From the NCBI GenBank assembly GCA_016286385.1, contig JAEESO010000003.1, positions 1-64,000 of the forward strand: 64,000 nucleotides of DNA, given 5' to 3'. The position numbers and the translations under genes are program-made. Below, one piece after another: positions 35,539-44,813 of this stretch. A model generated the notes under the pieces. That model searched no databases, was not told the origin of the DNA, and worked only from the letters and a program-made list of their open reading frames with translations. Source of the DNA: Bacteroidales bacterium. GTDB lineage: Bacteria; Bacteroidota; Bacteroidia; Bacteroidales; UBA932. Position 1 is the first letter of the stretch; each line of letters begins with the position of its first letter.

Positions 35539-35993
35539 AACGGATAGCACTTTTCCCCGGATCTTTCGACCCCTTCACCGCCGGTCACCTCAACATCCTG
35601 AGGCGCGCCCTCACCATGTTTGACGAGGTTGTGGTGGCAGTGGGCATCAACCAGGACAAGAGGGGCTTCTTTGACATGCCCAAGCGCCTTCAGATCATAA
35701 ACCAGGCAACTTCCGGCATCCCCGGAGTGTCCGTAATCCAGTACGACAGCCTTACAATTGACCTTTGCCGGAAACTGGGAATCAAGCACATCGTGCGCGG
35801 CGTGCGAAATATGATAGACTTTGAGACGGAGCGTTCCATTGCCGATGCAAACCGCCGCCTGGCCCCGGACATCGAGACCATCATAATCCCTACGGCGCAG
35901 GAGTTTGCGCATATCTCTTCATCGGCCGTGAGGGATATCCTCAAGCACGGCGGAGACTATTCCGCATTCATTCCAAAGGGAGTAAAGCTATGA
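35535..35993 (+). CDS. coaD: Phosphopantetheine adenylyltransferase
   Basis: A 152-residue enzyme for the penultimate step of coenzyme A synthesis. GSFDPFTAGHLNI (T/HxGH nucleotidyltransferase motif), RGVRNMIDFETE and the C-terminal HISSSAVRDI are all canonical. The ATG at 35535 (overlapping the ung stop as ATGA) gives the usual N-terminus MKRIALFPGS; an ATG at 35526 would add three residues. Its stop overlaps the next start. Confidence 0.95.
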   Translation: MKRIALFPGSFDPFTAGHLNILRRALTMFDEVVVAVGINQDKRGFFDMPKRLQIINQATSGIPGVSVIQYDSLTIDLCRKLGIKHIVRGVRNMIDFETERSIADANRRLAPDIETIIIPTAQEFAHISSSAVRDILKHGGDYSAFIPKGVKL

Positions 35994-37384
35994 AAAAGTT
36001 TATCCTGGCCATATGTGCGTGCCTTATAGCCCTTGGAGCCAGGGCCCAGGAGTATCCTGAGCTTGGCGCCAAGCTGGAGCAGTATTTTGCGGCGCTTGCC
36101 GGAGAATCGGCCGCCGTTCAGAACAACGAGTGCGACTTCCTCATAGAATCCTGCCGTGACTCCCTTGTGCGCCAATACGTTGCCCTGAAAATCTACGACC
36201 ACTATCTACGTTCAAAGATTATGGGAGATGACGCCGTGGCGGTGCACGTGGCTCAGAAATGGTTCCTCTCCGGAAAGGTCAAGATGCATTCGGAGGATGA
36301 TCTCAGGAATGCCGATATATACGCCACGTTCAACCGTAGTTCACTAATCGGCCAGCAGGCCCCTTCGGCCACCCTGAAGGACCGCTCCGGGGCAACTGTA
36401 AGCGTCCCGGTTAAGGGAGAATACACGGTCCTTTACTTCTACGCGCCGGACTGCAGCACCTGCAAGGCTACATCGGCAGAACTTAAAAAGCTGGTGGATT
36501 CCGGAGAATACGCTTTCCGCCTTGTGGATGTCAACGTGAACAATCCCGGCCCGGACGAGGACTGGCAGATGAACTACGGCGTGCTCAAGACTCCGTGGAT
36601 GTTTTTAATCGGCCCTTCCGGTAAGATCCTCGGCCGCGGGCTTGATGTTCCGTCCCTCAGGATGCTGCTTGGGAGGGAGTTCTCCACCGGCACCTACGTC
36701 TATGGCTCGGACATCCAGATGGAGCGCTACGCCCAGATGTTTTCCGCCTACGGAGATACCCTCAAAGTGTCGGACGTCCTTGATGTGGCCGATTACCTTG
36801 CCGCCCGCACATTCGGGGAGGGAGACATAGACTCCTTCAAGCAGGTGGAGGGAGACCTCCTCTACTTCCTCGCCGGCCGCCGGGAGGAGGTTTACAAGGA
36901 CGCAATCATCCCATTCGCGGACAAGTACCTTAACGTTCCGGACGTTTGGACGGCACCTGAAGATACCGCAAATGTGATATCCCTGGGGCATTTTCTCTCC
37001 GATATCACCTCCCGCACTCCCGTTGGAAGCCGCGTTCCTGACCTAAAAGTTCCGGGAGTCCTCCGCAGGAAACCCTGCCTCTTTGCCCGTGACGGCAAGG
37101 AAGGCGTTTATGCTCTCAGGAAACTCCGCGGCAAACCCGCGTACGTTGTGTTCTACACCGGAGGCTGCAATGCCTGCAAGGAAACCCTTGACGACGTTTC
37201 GGCGCTTGTAACCTCAAAGCCCAAGGTGCGTGTGCTGCTCATAGATATGGATGAGCTGATGTCATCCAATCCTGATTTGGCAGAGACCCTTCTTGAGACA
37301 TTCGACCTTACCGCAATGCCGTTCATCCTGGAACTGGACAAGAAGGGCTACATTACCCATAGGTACGTGGATTTAAGCAAATAG
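35990..37384 (+). CDS. Secreted protein with two thioredoxin-like domains
   Basis: 464 residues. A Sec signal peptide (MKKFILAICACLIALGARAQ, likely cleaved after ARA). A helical region resembling DUF5106 covers about 25-115. The first thioredoxin fold (about 120-225) has CSTC, and the second (about 345-464) has CNAC. Both CXXC pairs are intact, unlike the gene at 5954. Probably a periplasmic disulfide oxidoreductase. Start overlaps the coaD stop. Confidence 0.82.
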   Translation: MKKFILAICACLIALGARAQEYPELGAKLEQYFAALAGESAAVQNNECDFLIESCRDSLVRQYVALKIYDHYLRSKIMGDDAVAVHVAQKWFLSGKVKMHSEDDLRNADIYATFNRSSLIGQQAPSATLKDRSGATVSVPVKGEYTVLYFYAPDCSTCKATSAELKKLVDSGEYAFRLVDVNVNNPGPDEDWQMNYGVLKTPWMFLIGPSGKILGRGLDVPSLRMLLGREFSTGTYVYGSDIQMERYAQMFSAYGDTLKVSDVLDVADYLAARTFGEGDIDSFKQVEGDLLYFLAGRREEVYKDAIIPFADKYLNVPDVWTAPEDTANVISLGHFLSDITSRTPVGSRVPDLKVPGVLRRKPCLFARDGKEGVYALRKLRGKPAYVVFYTGGCNACKETLDDVSALVTSKPKVRVLLIDMDELMSSNPDLAETLLETFDLTAMPFILELDKKGYITHRYVDLSK

Positions 37385-37388
37385 TATT

Positions 37389-37619
37389 ATGGCCCGCAGA
37401 AAGAAAATACCGGGCGTGGACCCCCTCTACCTTGAGAAACAGAGAGAGATGCTCCTCAGGCGCAACCGTCACGTGCTTCTTTTCAATGACTCAGAGATGG
37501 CAGCCATTGACGAGTATTGCTCCCGCTTTGGCGTCCGCTCCCGCAGCGCCCTCTTCCGTGAGGCCATAATGAGTAAAGTGCTCTCAGAACTGGAAGAGAA
37601 TCATCCCACACTTTTTTAG
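37389..37619 (+). CDS. Small ribbon-helix-helix-like protein
   Basis: A 76-residue basic protein. The segment RHVLLFNDSEMAAIDEYCSR followed by FGVRSRSALFREAIMSKVL matches a beta-helix-helix DNA-binding fold. No toxin partner adjacent, so it is more likely a small regulator. Four bases after the thioredoxin-like gene and followed by a terminator. Confidence 0.75.
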   Translation: MARRKKIPGVDPLYLEKQREMLLRRNRHVLLFNDSEMAAIDEYCSRFGVRSRSALFREAIMSKVLSELEENHPTLF

Positions 37620-37621
37620 AC

Positions 37622-37654
37622 AACAAAAGCCAGGCTGAGGGCCTGGCTTTTATG
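37622..37654 (+). terminator. Terminator of the lon-to-RHH run
   Basis: AAAGCCAGGC pairs with GCCTGGCTTT around TGAGG, followed by Ts. It lies between the convergent ribbon-helix-helix gene and tRNA-Gln. Confidence 0.85.
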
Positions 37655-37725
37655 TTGAACTGCAGCGATTCGAACGCTGACTGAGGGAACCAAAATCCCT
37701 AGTGCTACCATTACACCACAGTTCA
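37655..37725 (-). tRNA. tRNA-Gln (anticodon UUG)
   Basis: A 71-nt cloverleaf on the minus strand: acceptor TGAACTG/CAGTTCA, discriminator A, anticodon stem GGGAT-TTTGGTT-CCC with anticodon TTG, T-loop GTTCGAATC. CCA not encoded. Confidence 0.94.
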
Positions 37726-37736
37726 ATCTTGGGGTG

Positions 37737-37766
37737 CAAAGATACTACTTTTTTTTATTATTTCAA
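37737..37766 (-). promoter_or_regulatory. Promoter of tRNA-Gln
   Basis: Minus-strand TATCTTTG (37744-37737) with ATTG at the -33 position and about 19 bases between. The -33 lies within the end of lnt. Confidence 0.75.
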
Positions 37767-39371
37767 TCGTTTGCGGGGACGGAAGAGGGCGGCGGCAAGA
37801 AGAAGGAGGAAGAGGAAGACGGAAACGCGGCCAACAATGTCTCCGTAGCGGACAAAGAAGGTCTCACCGTCAAGAAGTTTCACCTCCCCGGAAAGGACGG
37901 CCTGCTGCCACCAGGGCGTGCGGTCCAGAACGCGGCCTGAGGGGTCTATTATGGCCGATATCCCCGTATTGCCGCAGCGGGCGATATAGCGGCGGGTTTC
38001 AATGGCGCGAAGGCGGCTGTAGGAGAAGTGCTGCCTATAGCCGGGAGTGTTCCCCCACCAGGCGTCGTTGGTAATGACGGTAAGGAGCCTTGCGCCCTTA
38101 CGGACATAGCCGGTGCAGTACTCTCCGTAGACTGACTCATAACATATTGCCACACCCACAGGAACATCGTTCACGTGGAGACAGGAAATGTCCTTCTGCC
38201 CTACGCATTTACCCATAAGGTTTCCGCCAAAGAGGTTTTCAAGGGGGACAAAGAATTTTGGGTAAGGAGTGAGTTCAGTACCCACCACCAGTTTTGACTT
38301 ATGGAACAGCTCATACCTTCCGGTGGTGTCAGTAGCAACCGCAGTATTGTGACTGGTAAGCCATACGTGACGGCCTTCTGCATCGGCCTTTCCCTGATCG
38401 TAAGAAAGGATTGACGGAGCTGAATATGAGACGTTTACGTCATAGGCCGATGCCCCGAAGATAAGCGTTGCGTCCGGATGCTCCTGAAGCCAGGCCTGAT
38501 AGCGCTGGAAACTCTTCTGGCCCCTCACATTATCCAACATGAAGTAGCGGGTGAAGGTTTCCGGAGCCAGGATAAGGCAGGGGCCTTCAGGGACGCCGGC
38601 GCTGTCAATAAGGTGAAGGAAACGGGCGTCCTGCTCTTCCTGAGTAAGGTAGCCGAACTTTTCATAAGGATCAAGGTTCGGCTGACCGGCCATAACCTGA
38701 AGTGACGGCGCATCCGAAGGAACCTCATAGCGGAGGCAGGAGGACCAGATCATCGGCCCGAAAAACACCAGCACAAGCCCGGAGAATGCAGCCACGCGGG
38801 CTTTGGCATTCCACCCGCCCATACGGCCGTCAGAGAGCGCCACCATTATGCCGAATACGGCAAGGTTTGCCGCCAGCACCCACAGGGAGCCACCAAGGTG
38901 CCCAAGGACGGAATACCACTGGATAAGGCCGGTTGTCTCCGCAAAGGCGTTGCCAAGGACCAGCCACGGCCAGGAAATCTGAGCCACTGAGAGGTAATAC
39001 TTCTCCCAGGCCAGCCAGGCCGCTGCCAGATATATATAAGGAAGCACACCGCCCGTACGGCGTTTCACTAGGCGGAAACTCTCAAATACAAGGCTCATCT
39101 GGATGGCATTGGCAAGGATGGCGAACACTGCCCCGCCAACCGTTGCGCCGGCCACCCACCACGTTGTGACGGCGTTCCAGAGCACAAATGCAAGGTAATG
39201 CCACCAGAAGAACAGGCGGGTCTTCCATTCAGTGGCCAGCCGCTCCATGATGAGCAGCGGCACAAAGCCCACCAGCGCCGTCCAGCCCATGTGCGGAACC
39301 AGCCACGGGAGGCTCATAAGGACCGTGAAGGCCAGGGCAAGCCCTGCGAATATGCCGGTGCGGTTTTTCAT
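37758..39371 (-). CDS. lnt: Apolipoprotein N-acyltransferase
   Basis: About 537 residues. Acylates the N-terminus of lipoproteins at the outer face of the inner membrane, the last step after LspA. Six to seven N-terminal helices (up to about 210), then a nitrilase-like domain with the triad E (LAPETFTRYF), K (HKSKLVVGTELTPYP) and C (AICYESVYGEY), and a last C-terminal helix. ATG 39371 is chosen; the upstream in-frame ATG (39380) lies inside the TAACTTTG box. Confidence 0.94.
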   Translation of the reverse strand: MKNRTGIFAGLALAFTVLMSLPWLVPHMGWTALVGFVPLLIMERLATEWKTRLFFWWHYLAFVLWNAVTTWWVAGATVGGAVFAILANAIQMSLVFESFRLVKRRTGGVLPYIYLAAAWLAWEKYYLSVAQISWPWLVLGNAFAETTGLIQWYSVLGHLGGSLWVLAANLAVFGIMVALSDGRMGGWNAKARVAAFSGLVLVFFGPMIWSSCLRYEVPSDAPSLQVMAGQPNLDPYEKFGYLTQEEQDARFLHLIDSAGVPEGPCLILAPETFTRYFMLDNVRGQKSFQRYQAWLQEHPDATLIFGASAYDVNVSYSAPSILSYDQGKADAEGRHVWLTSHNTAVATDTTGRYELFHKSKLVVGTELTPYPKFFVPLENLFGGNLMGKCVGQKDISCLHVNDVPVGVAICYESVYGEYCTGYVRKGARLLTVITNDAWWGNTPGYRQHFSYSRLRAIETRRYIARCGNTGISAIIDPSGRVLDRTPWWQQAVLSGEVKLLDGETFFVRYGDIVGRVSVFLFLLLLAAALFRPRKRLK

Positions 39372-39377
39372 AACAAA

Positions 39378-39385
39378 CAAAGTTA
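39378..39385 (-). promoter_or_regulatory. -7 box of lnt
   Basis: TAACTTTG, minus strand, 6 bases before the ATG; a leaderless transcript is implied. Confidence 0.6.
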
Positions 39386-39398
39386 TGAATTATTTTCG

Positions 39399-39406
39399 TA
39401 AATTTG
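39399..39406 (+). promoter_or_regulatory. -7 box of PASTA-rluD operon
   Basis: TAAATTTG, plus strand, 20 bases before the ATG at 39427; divergent to lnt. Confidence 0.6.
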
Positions 39407-39426
39407 TAGGTTAAACAGAACAAACT

Positions 39427-40197
39427 ATGGCTTTCAAGGATAACTGGATTGTAAAGAACCTCATAGGTGCAGTGATATTCTTCGTGCTGCTTCTTGTAGG
39501 AGCGGCGGTGGGGCTCAACCTTATCACCCGTCACGGAAAGACCGTTACCGCCCCGGATTTCACAAACCTCAGCCTTACAAGGGCTGATTCCCTTGCCAAG
39601 GCAGGTGGCGTGGGCATAAAGGTGGTGGATTCCGTCTTTGTGAAGCGCCTTCCCGGCGGTGTGGTGTACAGGCAAAACCCCAAGGCCGGGGCAAAGGTGA
39701 AGAAGGGCCGCAGCATCTTCCTTACCATCAATTCCGTTGTGCCCAGAAAGGTTGTGATGCCCAATCTCTACGGTTATTCCGTAACCGAAGCCCGTGCAGA
39801 ACTGAAAAACCGCGGCCTGGGCATAGGAAAACTCAATTACGTGAGGGATATCGCCACCAACACCGTTCTGGGCCAGTTCTGCGACGGCCGTGAACTTGCC
39901 GCCGGAGACCTTGTGGTTAATGGATCGGACATAGACCTCAAGGTTGGAGTGGGCAGTGAGGATAATACCACCGTGGTGCCAAGGGTTATCGGCATGAAAT
40001 ACGTGAGTGCCGTAGATGCCATTCACGACCGCTTCCTCAATACCGGCAAGGTTACCTTTGATCCCAACATCAAAACCTACGCAGACTCCGTAGACGCAGT
40101 TGTTTACAAGCAGGACGCCATTGGCGCCACCAAGAGCCTTGGCTCTCCCGTGAACATCTACCTTACCCTTGATCACTCCAAGCTTCCCGCCCAATGA
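39427..40197 (+). CDS. Membrane-anchored PASTA-domain protein
   Basis: 256 residues. A short cytoplasmic start, one membrane helix (about 11-33), then three PASTA-like repeats (about 42-108, 109-180, 181-254) with VVPRVIGMKYVSAVDAI-type signatures. In Gram-positives PASTA domains sense muropeptides on Ser/Thr kinases; here no kinase is attached. In Bacteroidota this gene typically precedes rluD. Stop overlaps the next ATG. Confidence 0.88.
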   Translation: MAFKDNWIVKNLIGAVIFFVLLLVGAAVGLNLITRHGKTVTAPDFTNLSLTRADSLAKAGGVGIKVVDSVFVKRLPGGVVYRQNPKAGAKVKKGRSIFLTINSVVPRKVVMPNLYGYSVTEARAELKNRGLGIGKLNYVRDIATNTVLGQFCDGRELAAGDLVVNGSDIDLKVGVGSEDNTTVVPRVIGMKYVSAVDAIHDRFLNTGKVTFDPNIKTYADSVDAVVYKQDAIGATKSLGSPVNIYLTLDHSKLPAQ

Positions 40198-41297
40198 TAG
40201 ATAAGGCCGAAGAGATTGCCGGTCTTGCCGGCAATGACGTGGAATCCCTCTTAACCGGCAATGACGTGGAATCCGTCATGCCCGGCCTTGACCGGGCATC
40301 TTCCGACGAAATGTTCGAACATTTCCGGATTTTGGTGGACAAGGGCCAGGAACCGGAAAGGATAGACAAATTCATAGCGTCGCATCAGGAGGACACTTCC
40401 CGTAACAGGGTTCAGCAGGCAATAAAGCTTGGCTATGTGCTGGTCAATGACAAACCCGTCAAGGCCAACTACATTGTGCGTCCCTGCGATGTTGTGAAGT
40501 TTGTGATGCCATATGAGAGAAGGGGCACGGAGATACTTCCGGAGAACATTCCGCTTGACATCACATATGAAGACGATGACGTCCTGGTAGTGAATAAACC
40601 TGCCGGAATGGTGGTACACCCCGGGCACGGCAACTACAACGGCACCCTTGTAAACGCCCTTGCATACTATCTGCACCTCAGCCCAGATGTTGAGGATGAA
40701 AGGATGGGTGTCCTGGTACACCGCATAGACAAGGACACAAGCGGGCTTCTTGTCATTGCAAAGAACCCGGCGGCGCAGCTCAATCTGGCCGACCAATTCT
40801 TTGTCCACTCCATCGACCGCATCTACACGGCGGTAGTCTGGGGCAATATCCAGGAGGATGAGGGGACAATCGAAGGAACTATCGGCCGTGATCCCAACGA
40901 CCGTCTCCGGTTCCGCGTGTACGATGACCCTGAGAAAGGCAAGTGGGCCGTTACCCACTGGAGAGTCCTGGAGCGCTACGGCTTCATCACTGTAGTTGAA
41001 TGCCGTCTGGAAACAGGGCGCACGCATCAGATACGCGTACATATGTCTTCAATCGGCCATCCCCTCTTCAATGATGAGCGCTATGGCGGCTCCGAGATAC
41101 GTCAGGGCACCATCTACTCCAAATACAAGCAGTTTATCCAGAACTGCTTTGCCATCTGCCCCCGTCAGGCCCTCCACGCCCGTACCCTGGGCTTTACGCA
41201 TCCAACAACCGGGCAGCGCCTCCATTTTGAGGCTCCGCTGCCGGAAGATATGCAGGCGCTTATCTCCAAGTGGAAAAACTACCTGGCCAGCAGCTAG
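40194..41297 (+). CDS. rluD: RluA-family 23S rRNA pseudouridine synthase (RluD-like)
   Basis: A 367-residue enzyme with an S4 RNA-binding domain (about 53-105) and a catalytic domain with D179 in HRIDKDTSG; C-terminal HARTLGFTHP is also diagnostic. The first about 38 residues are repeat-derived: a 20-base repeat occurs twice with 27-base spacing, giving GNDVES twice, then a palindrome. A start at M40 (40311) would remove it, but the ATGA overlap with the PASTA gene supports the upstream start. Its stop shares CTAG with the convergent outer-membrane gene. Confidence 0.92.
   Translation: MIDKAEEIAGLAGNDVESLLTGNDVESVMPGLDRASSDEMFEHFRILVDKGQEPERIDKFIASHQEDTSRNRVQQAIKLGYVLVNDKPVKANYIVRPCDVVKFVMPYERRGTEILPENIPLDITYEDDDVLVVNKPAGMVVHPGHGNYNGTLVNALAYYLHLSPDVEDERMGVLVHRIDKDTSGLLVIAKNPAAQLNLADQFFVHSIDRIYTAVVWGNIQEDEGTIEGTIGRDPNDRLRFRVYDDPEKGKWAVTHWRVLERYGFITVVECRLETGRTHQIRVHMSSIGHPLFNDERYGGSEIRQGTIYSKYKQFIQNCFAICPRQALHARTLGFTHPTTGQRLHFEAPLPEDMQALISKWKNYLASS
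40228..40299. repeat. Tandem/palindromic repeat inside rluD 5' end
   Basis: CCGGCAATGACGTGGAATCC occurs at 40228-40247 and 40255-40274, followed by ATGCCCGG-CCTTGA-CCGGGCAT (40278-40299). This resembles the widespread GTCATTGCCGG / GCCCGGTC interspersed repeats, here translated in frame. Confidence 0.8.
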
Positions 41298-44227
41298 AAC
41301 GGGCGGCGGCCGCCGGGACCTCCCATGCCGCCACGGGCGCGCATCTGCTCCCCGGCCTTGCCGAAGTTACCGAAGCGCCAGGTGAAGGACAGCATGATGT
41401 ATCGGCCCAGGGTGTTGTTGCGCACCTCCTCATGATAGTTGGCGGTATCCGTCACTGTGAGGTTCTTGGCCTGGTCCAGGATGTCGTAAGCCTTGAGGGA
41501 AATTGTTCCGCGGCGCCTGAAAACCTGCTGGGAAACGGAAGCGTTCCACACAAACTCTGAAGGCTGTGCCGTTGTGTAACCCCGGTACCAGTTGTAGTTG
41601 CCGTCAGTTGAAATTTCAAAGCCGCTCTGGCCCACGGTCCACTTGAAGGATGCGCTCACCTGGTTGGCCCAGGTGGCAGCAACTGCAGCCTGGACGGTGT
41701 ACCAGGGCTTTGACATACGGGTGCGGCCGCTGAGCATAACCTCAACGTCGTCTGAGCGGTACGTTGCACGCAGACGCTCCGTGAAGCCAAAGCTGCGGGT
41801 GGTGTTGTCAAGGAAGTCCTGAGCCCACTTGTCATTCTTCCGGTTATCCTCAGTAAAGTAATCTGAGTGGAACTTTGAGTAGTTGAACTCTGCGTTTGCC
41901 GCATTATAATAATCATCCATATTGAGGGATGCCGCTCCAATGTAGCTTCCGCTCTTGGAATAGGACAGACGCAGCATGTTTGATATGGAGAAGTTACTCT
42001 TTGCGATAGGGGCATTAACCATGAGGCGCATGTTGCCGTTGAAGGAGTCGTTGCCGTTTACCGGGAGGGAGAACGTGCGGCCTGCGAGATCGTACCAGAT
42101 GGCACTCACAATGGGACTCTGGGTGTAGTTACCCTCAACGTGGAGACGCATGGTGAAGAAGGTCTTCTTGTTGGAGAATTCAAGGTCGGAGCGAAGCCCG
42201 TGGTTGAAATAAGGAGTAAGGTACGGATTACCAAGGGAAACTGCCAGAGGGTTGCTGTTGTCGGCCACAGGAAGCAGCTGAGACGTGGAAGGCTGGCTTG
42301 ATCGGCCCCAGTAGAACAAGCGGACGTTGGAGTTGTCGTTGAAGTCGTAGAAGAGCATTGCCCTTGGCGAGAAATTCCACCTGAAATCCTTGTACGGCGC
42401 ATAACCATTGGTCTCATTGTACGTACTTGTGGGAACTGCGCTTGCGCCAAGCTGGGCGCGAAGCTTCTCATTCTGGTACATAAAGGCCATGCCGATATTC
42501 TGGTTGAGGGACTGATTGAGAATCCTGTTGGAATAGGTATCGTCCTTAAGACCGGTCTCTTCATTTATGACATCCTTGACGGAAAGTGTCTGGGAATAAC
42601 GGATATTGTAACTGCCTTCCAGGTAGAAGTTGCCGCCCAGAGGCTCCGTATACACTATTCTGCTTCCGCCCCCGCGCGTACGGGATGACTGGTTGATGAG
42701 CTGGTTCACGGTTTCCGTGCCTGTGGCATCCACGGAGCCATCGGCATTGAACTTGGTGTTGGTGGCGCTCCTGTTGATACCGTCCATGTCGTTGTTGGAG
42801 ATATTCCAGTCCACGTTCACGGATATGGTACGTCCCGGAATGCCAAGCCTCTGGCGGAAGAGTCCCCAGCCCCTTGTCTGCCAGTTGTTGTTGTTGCCGC
42901 CGTTGGTGGAGAAACCGCTGTTGGTCTTGCTCTCAATGCCATCGGCATCCCTGGTGCTGGTCTCGAAGTCCTTCTGCTGAAGATAACTGCCGCGGCCGAT
43001 ATTGAACTGCGGCTGGAAGAGGATGGAGGTGTTCTCGCTGAACTTATGCTCAAGGCGCACACCAAAGCGATGGCCGTCCGTGAACCTGGAACTGCTGCCC
43101 TTGGTGCTTGAGATAAGGGTGGTTCCATCGTTACGGAAAGTCTCCTTGTAGGTGTCCTCCAAAACGTCTGTCTGCGTGCCGTTGTAGAGGTAGTTGCCGC
43201 CAAGTTCCATCTTCTTGTCCAGGAGGTCCCATACGCCGTTCACACCGCCCATCCAGGACGTGACAACGCCATTGGAATTGCCCCAGCCACCGCCGCCGCG
43301 GCCCATTCCGCCGCCGCCTCCCATCATGGAGTTCATCATGGAACCGGAAAGGTCGTTGAAGCCTCGGTTATTGGTGTTGTTGGCATTTGCAATGACGCTT
43401 ATCTGGCTGTCCTCGGTGAATCGGCCTCCCATAAAGGCACCCTGCCAGCGGAAATGGTCCTTGAAAGGCGTGTACTCCCCTGAAGAAGGGATGTCATATC
43501 CGCCGCCCGCCATAGCGTTTCCAAACACGCCGTTCATCATGCCGGGCTTTACGCTGAGGTCTATGACGGTTTCATCCTCGCCGTCATCGATGCCGGTGAA
43601 TTCCGCCTGCTCGCTCTTCTTTTTCACCACCTTCACCTTGTCCACAAGCTTTGCGGGGATGTTCTTGGAAGCAAGCTGAGGGTCGTCCAAGAAGAAGGTT
43701 TTGCCGCCGATTGTGATCTTTGTGATGGTTTCACCGTTGGCGGTGATGGTGCCGTTCTCATCAACCTCCACGCCCGGAAGCTTCTTCAGAAGGTCCTCCA
43801 GGACGTTGTCATCAGAGATCTTATATGACGATGCATTATATTCAATAGTATCCTTCTTTACGATGATGGGATTACCCGTAGCGCTCACGGAAGCTGCGTC
43901 AAGGACCTGGGTGTCCTGCTCCAGTTTAACGGTGCCAAGGTCTAAATCGGCCTTTATCTCAATGGCCTTCTCAAAGGTGACATAACCCATTATTTCCGCC
44001 TTCAGGGTGTACTTCCCTGCGCGGAGTTTTTCCACGGTGGCGGAGCCGTCGTGGTTTGTAAGGGCATACTTGGGATCTCCCTTTTCAGGTGTGGCCGATA
44101 CAGTGGCAAAGCCCACGGGCTCACCGTTTGTGGCGTCCTCCAGTTTAAGCGAAATCTTGTAGTTCTGGGCAAAGAGGGTCCCTGCCACAAATAGGGCTGC
44201 CAGGGCAGCTAATATTCTTCTAACCAT
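41294..44227 (-). CDS. Outer-membrane beta-barrel protein with carboxypeptidase-regulatory-like domain
   Basis: 977 residues. Signal peptide cleaved after about residue 20 (AGTLFAQ). Residues 22-110 form the CarboxypepD_reg-like domain, then a plug-like domain (VLEDLLKKLPGVEVDENG), then a large barrel of the OMP_b-brl_3 type, ending FTWRFGNFGKAGEQM. No TonB box recognised. Low-complexity segments: a Gly/Met-rich stretch (about 285-325, MMNSMMGGGGGMGRGGGG) and the C-terminal RARGGMGGPGGRR. Transported substrate unknown. Four bases downstream of ruvC's end, it faces rluD. Confidence 0.87.
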   Translation of the reverse strand: MVRRILAALAALFVAGTLFAQNYKISLKLEDATNGEPVGFATVSATPEKGDPKYALTNHDGSATVEKLRAGKYTLKAEIMGYVTFEKAIEIKADLDLGTVKLEQDTQVLDAASVSATGNPIIVKKDTIEYNASSYKISDDNVLEDLLKKLPGVEVDENGTITANGETITKITIGGKTFFLDDPQLASKNIPAKLVDKVKVVKKKSEQAEFTGIDDGEDETVIDLSVKPGMMNGVFGNAMAGGGYDIPSSGEYTPFKDHFRWQGAFMGGRFTEDSQISVIANANNTNNRGFNDLSGSMMNSMMGGGGGMGRGGGGWGNSNGVVTSWMGGVNGVWDLLDKKMELGGNYLYNGTQTDVLEDTYKETFRNDGTTLISSTKGSSSRFTDGHRFGVRLEHKFSENTSILFQPQFNIGRGSYLQQKDFETSTRDADGIESKTNSGFSTNGGNNNNWQTRGWGLFRQRLGIPGRTISVNVDWNISNNDMDGINRSATNTKFNADGSVDATGTETVNQLINQSSRTRGGGSRIVYTEPLGGNFYLEGSYNIRYSQTLSVKDVINEETGLKDDTYSNRILNQSLNQNIGMAFMYQNEKLRAQLGASAVPTSTYNETNGYAPYKDFRWNFSPRAMLFYDFNDNSNVRLFYWGRSSQPSTSQLLPVADNSNPLAVSLGNPYLTPYFNHGLRSDLEFSNKKTFFTMRLHVEGNYTQSPIVSAIWYDLAGRTFSLPVNGNDSFNGNMRLMVNAPIAKSNFSISNMLRLSYSKSGSYIGAASLNMDDYYNAANAEFNYSKFHSDYFTEDNRKNDKWAQDFLDNTTRSFGFTERLRATYRSDDVEVMLSGRTRMSKPWYTVQAAVAATWANQVSASFKWTVGQSGFEISTDGNYNWYRGYTTAQPSEFVWNASVSQQVFRRRGTISLKAYDILDQAKNLTVTDTANYHEEVRNNTLGRYIMLSFTWRFGNFGKAGEQMRARGGMGGPGGRRPF

Positions 44228-44231
44228 AGGT

Positions 44232-44789
44232 TTACTTTACACGATCAGGGTTTTCCTTCAAAAATTGTTCCCAACCGCCTTTTCCCTTGGCGGCCTTAAT
44301 CGGTGAAGTAGTTTCATAGTGGTGGCATAGGGCAATGGCAAGAGCGTCCGTGGCATCCAGATGGCGGGATTCAAGCTTTACGCCAAGGGTCTTTTCCAGC
44401 ATCAGCTGCACCTGCTCCTTTGAAGCGGCTCCGTTTCCCACAATGGCCTCCTTGGCCTTCCTGGGGGCGTATTCCGTAACGGACTGAACGCCAAATTCCA
44501 GCGCGGCAATCATTGCGGCTCCCTGAGCGCGGCCAAGTTTAAGGACCACCTGGGCGTTCTTTCCGTAGAACGGGGACTCAATTGCAAGTTCCGTGGGGCT
44601 GTAACTCTTGCAAACCTCAGAGATGCAGTCATAGATGGCGCGAAGTTTTGCATAGGGGTCCTTCTCCTTACGGATATCCAGGACGCCCATATCCACGTAC
44701 TCCGCCTTCTTCCCGGCGCTTCGGATAATACCAAACCCCAGCAACTGGGTGCCGGGGTCTATTCCAAGTATTACGCGCTCTTTGTCCAT
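44232..44789 (-). CDS. ruvC: Holliday junction resolvase RuvC
   Basis: A 185-residue endonuclease resolving four-way junctions with RuvAB. Catalytic acidic residues lie in ILGIDPGT (D11), LAIESPFYG and DATDALAIALCHH. A TATCTTTG box (44797-44804) ends 7 bases before the ATG. Confidence 0.95.
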   Translation of the reverse strand: MDKERVILGIDPGTQLLGFGIIRSAGKKAEYVDMGVLDIRKEKDPYAKLRAIYDCISEVCKSYSPTELAIESPFYGKNAQVVLKLGRAQGAAMIAALEFGVQSVTEYAPRKAKEAIVGNGAASKEQVQLMLEKTLGVKLESRHLDATDALAIALCHHYETTSPIKAAKGKGGWEQFLKENPDRVK

Positions 44790-44796
44790 TGCGGTA

Positions 44797-44804
44797 CAAA
44801 GATA
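44797..44804 (-). promoter_or_regulatory. -7 box of ruvC
   Basis: Minus-strand TATCTTTG, 7 bases from the ATG; close to leaderless. Confidence 0.65.
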
Positions 44805-44813
44805 GCAATTTTT

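Noticed and set aside
40228..40299. Two-unit tandem repeat as a CRISPR array
   Set aside because: Only two units, 7-base spacer, coding, no cas genes.
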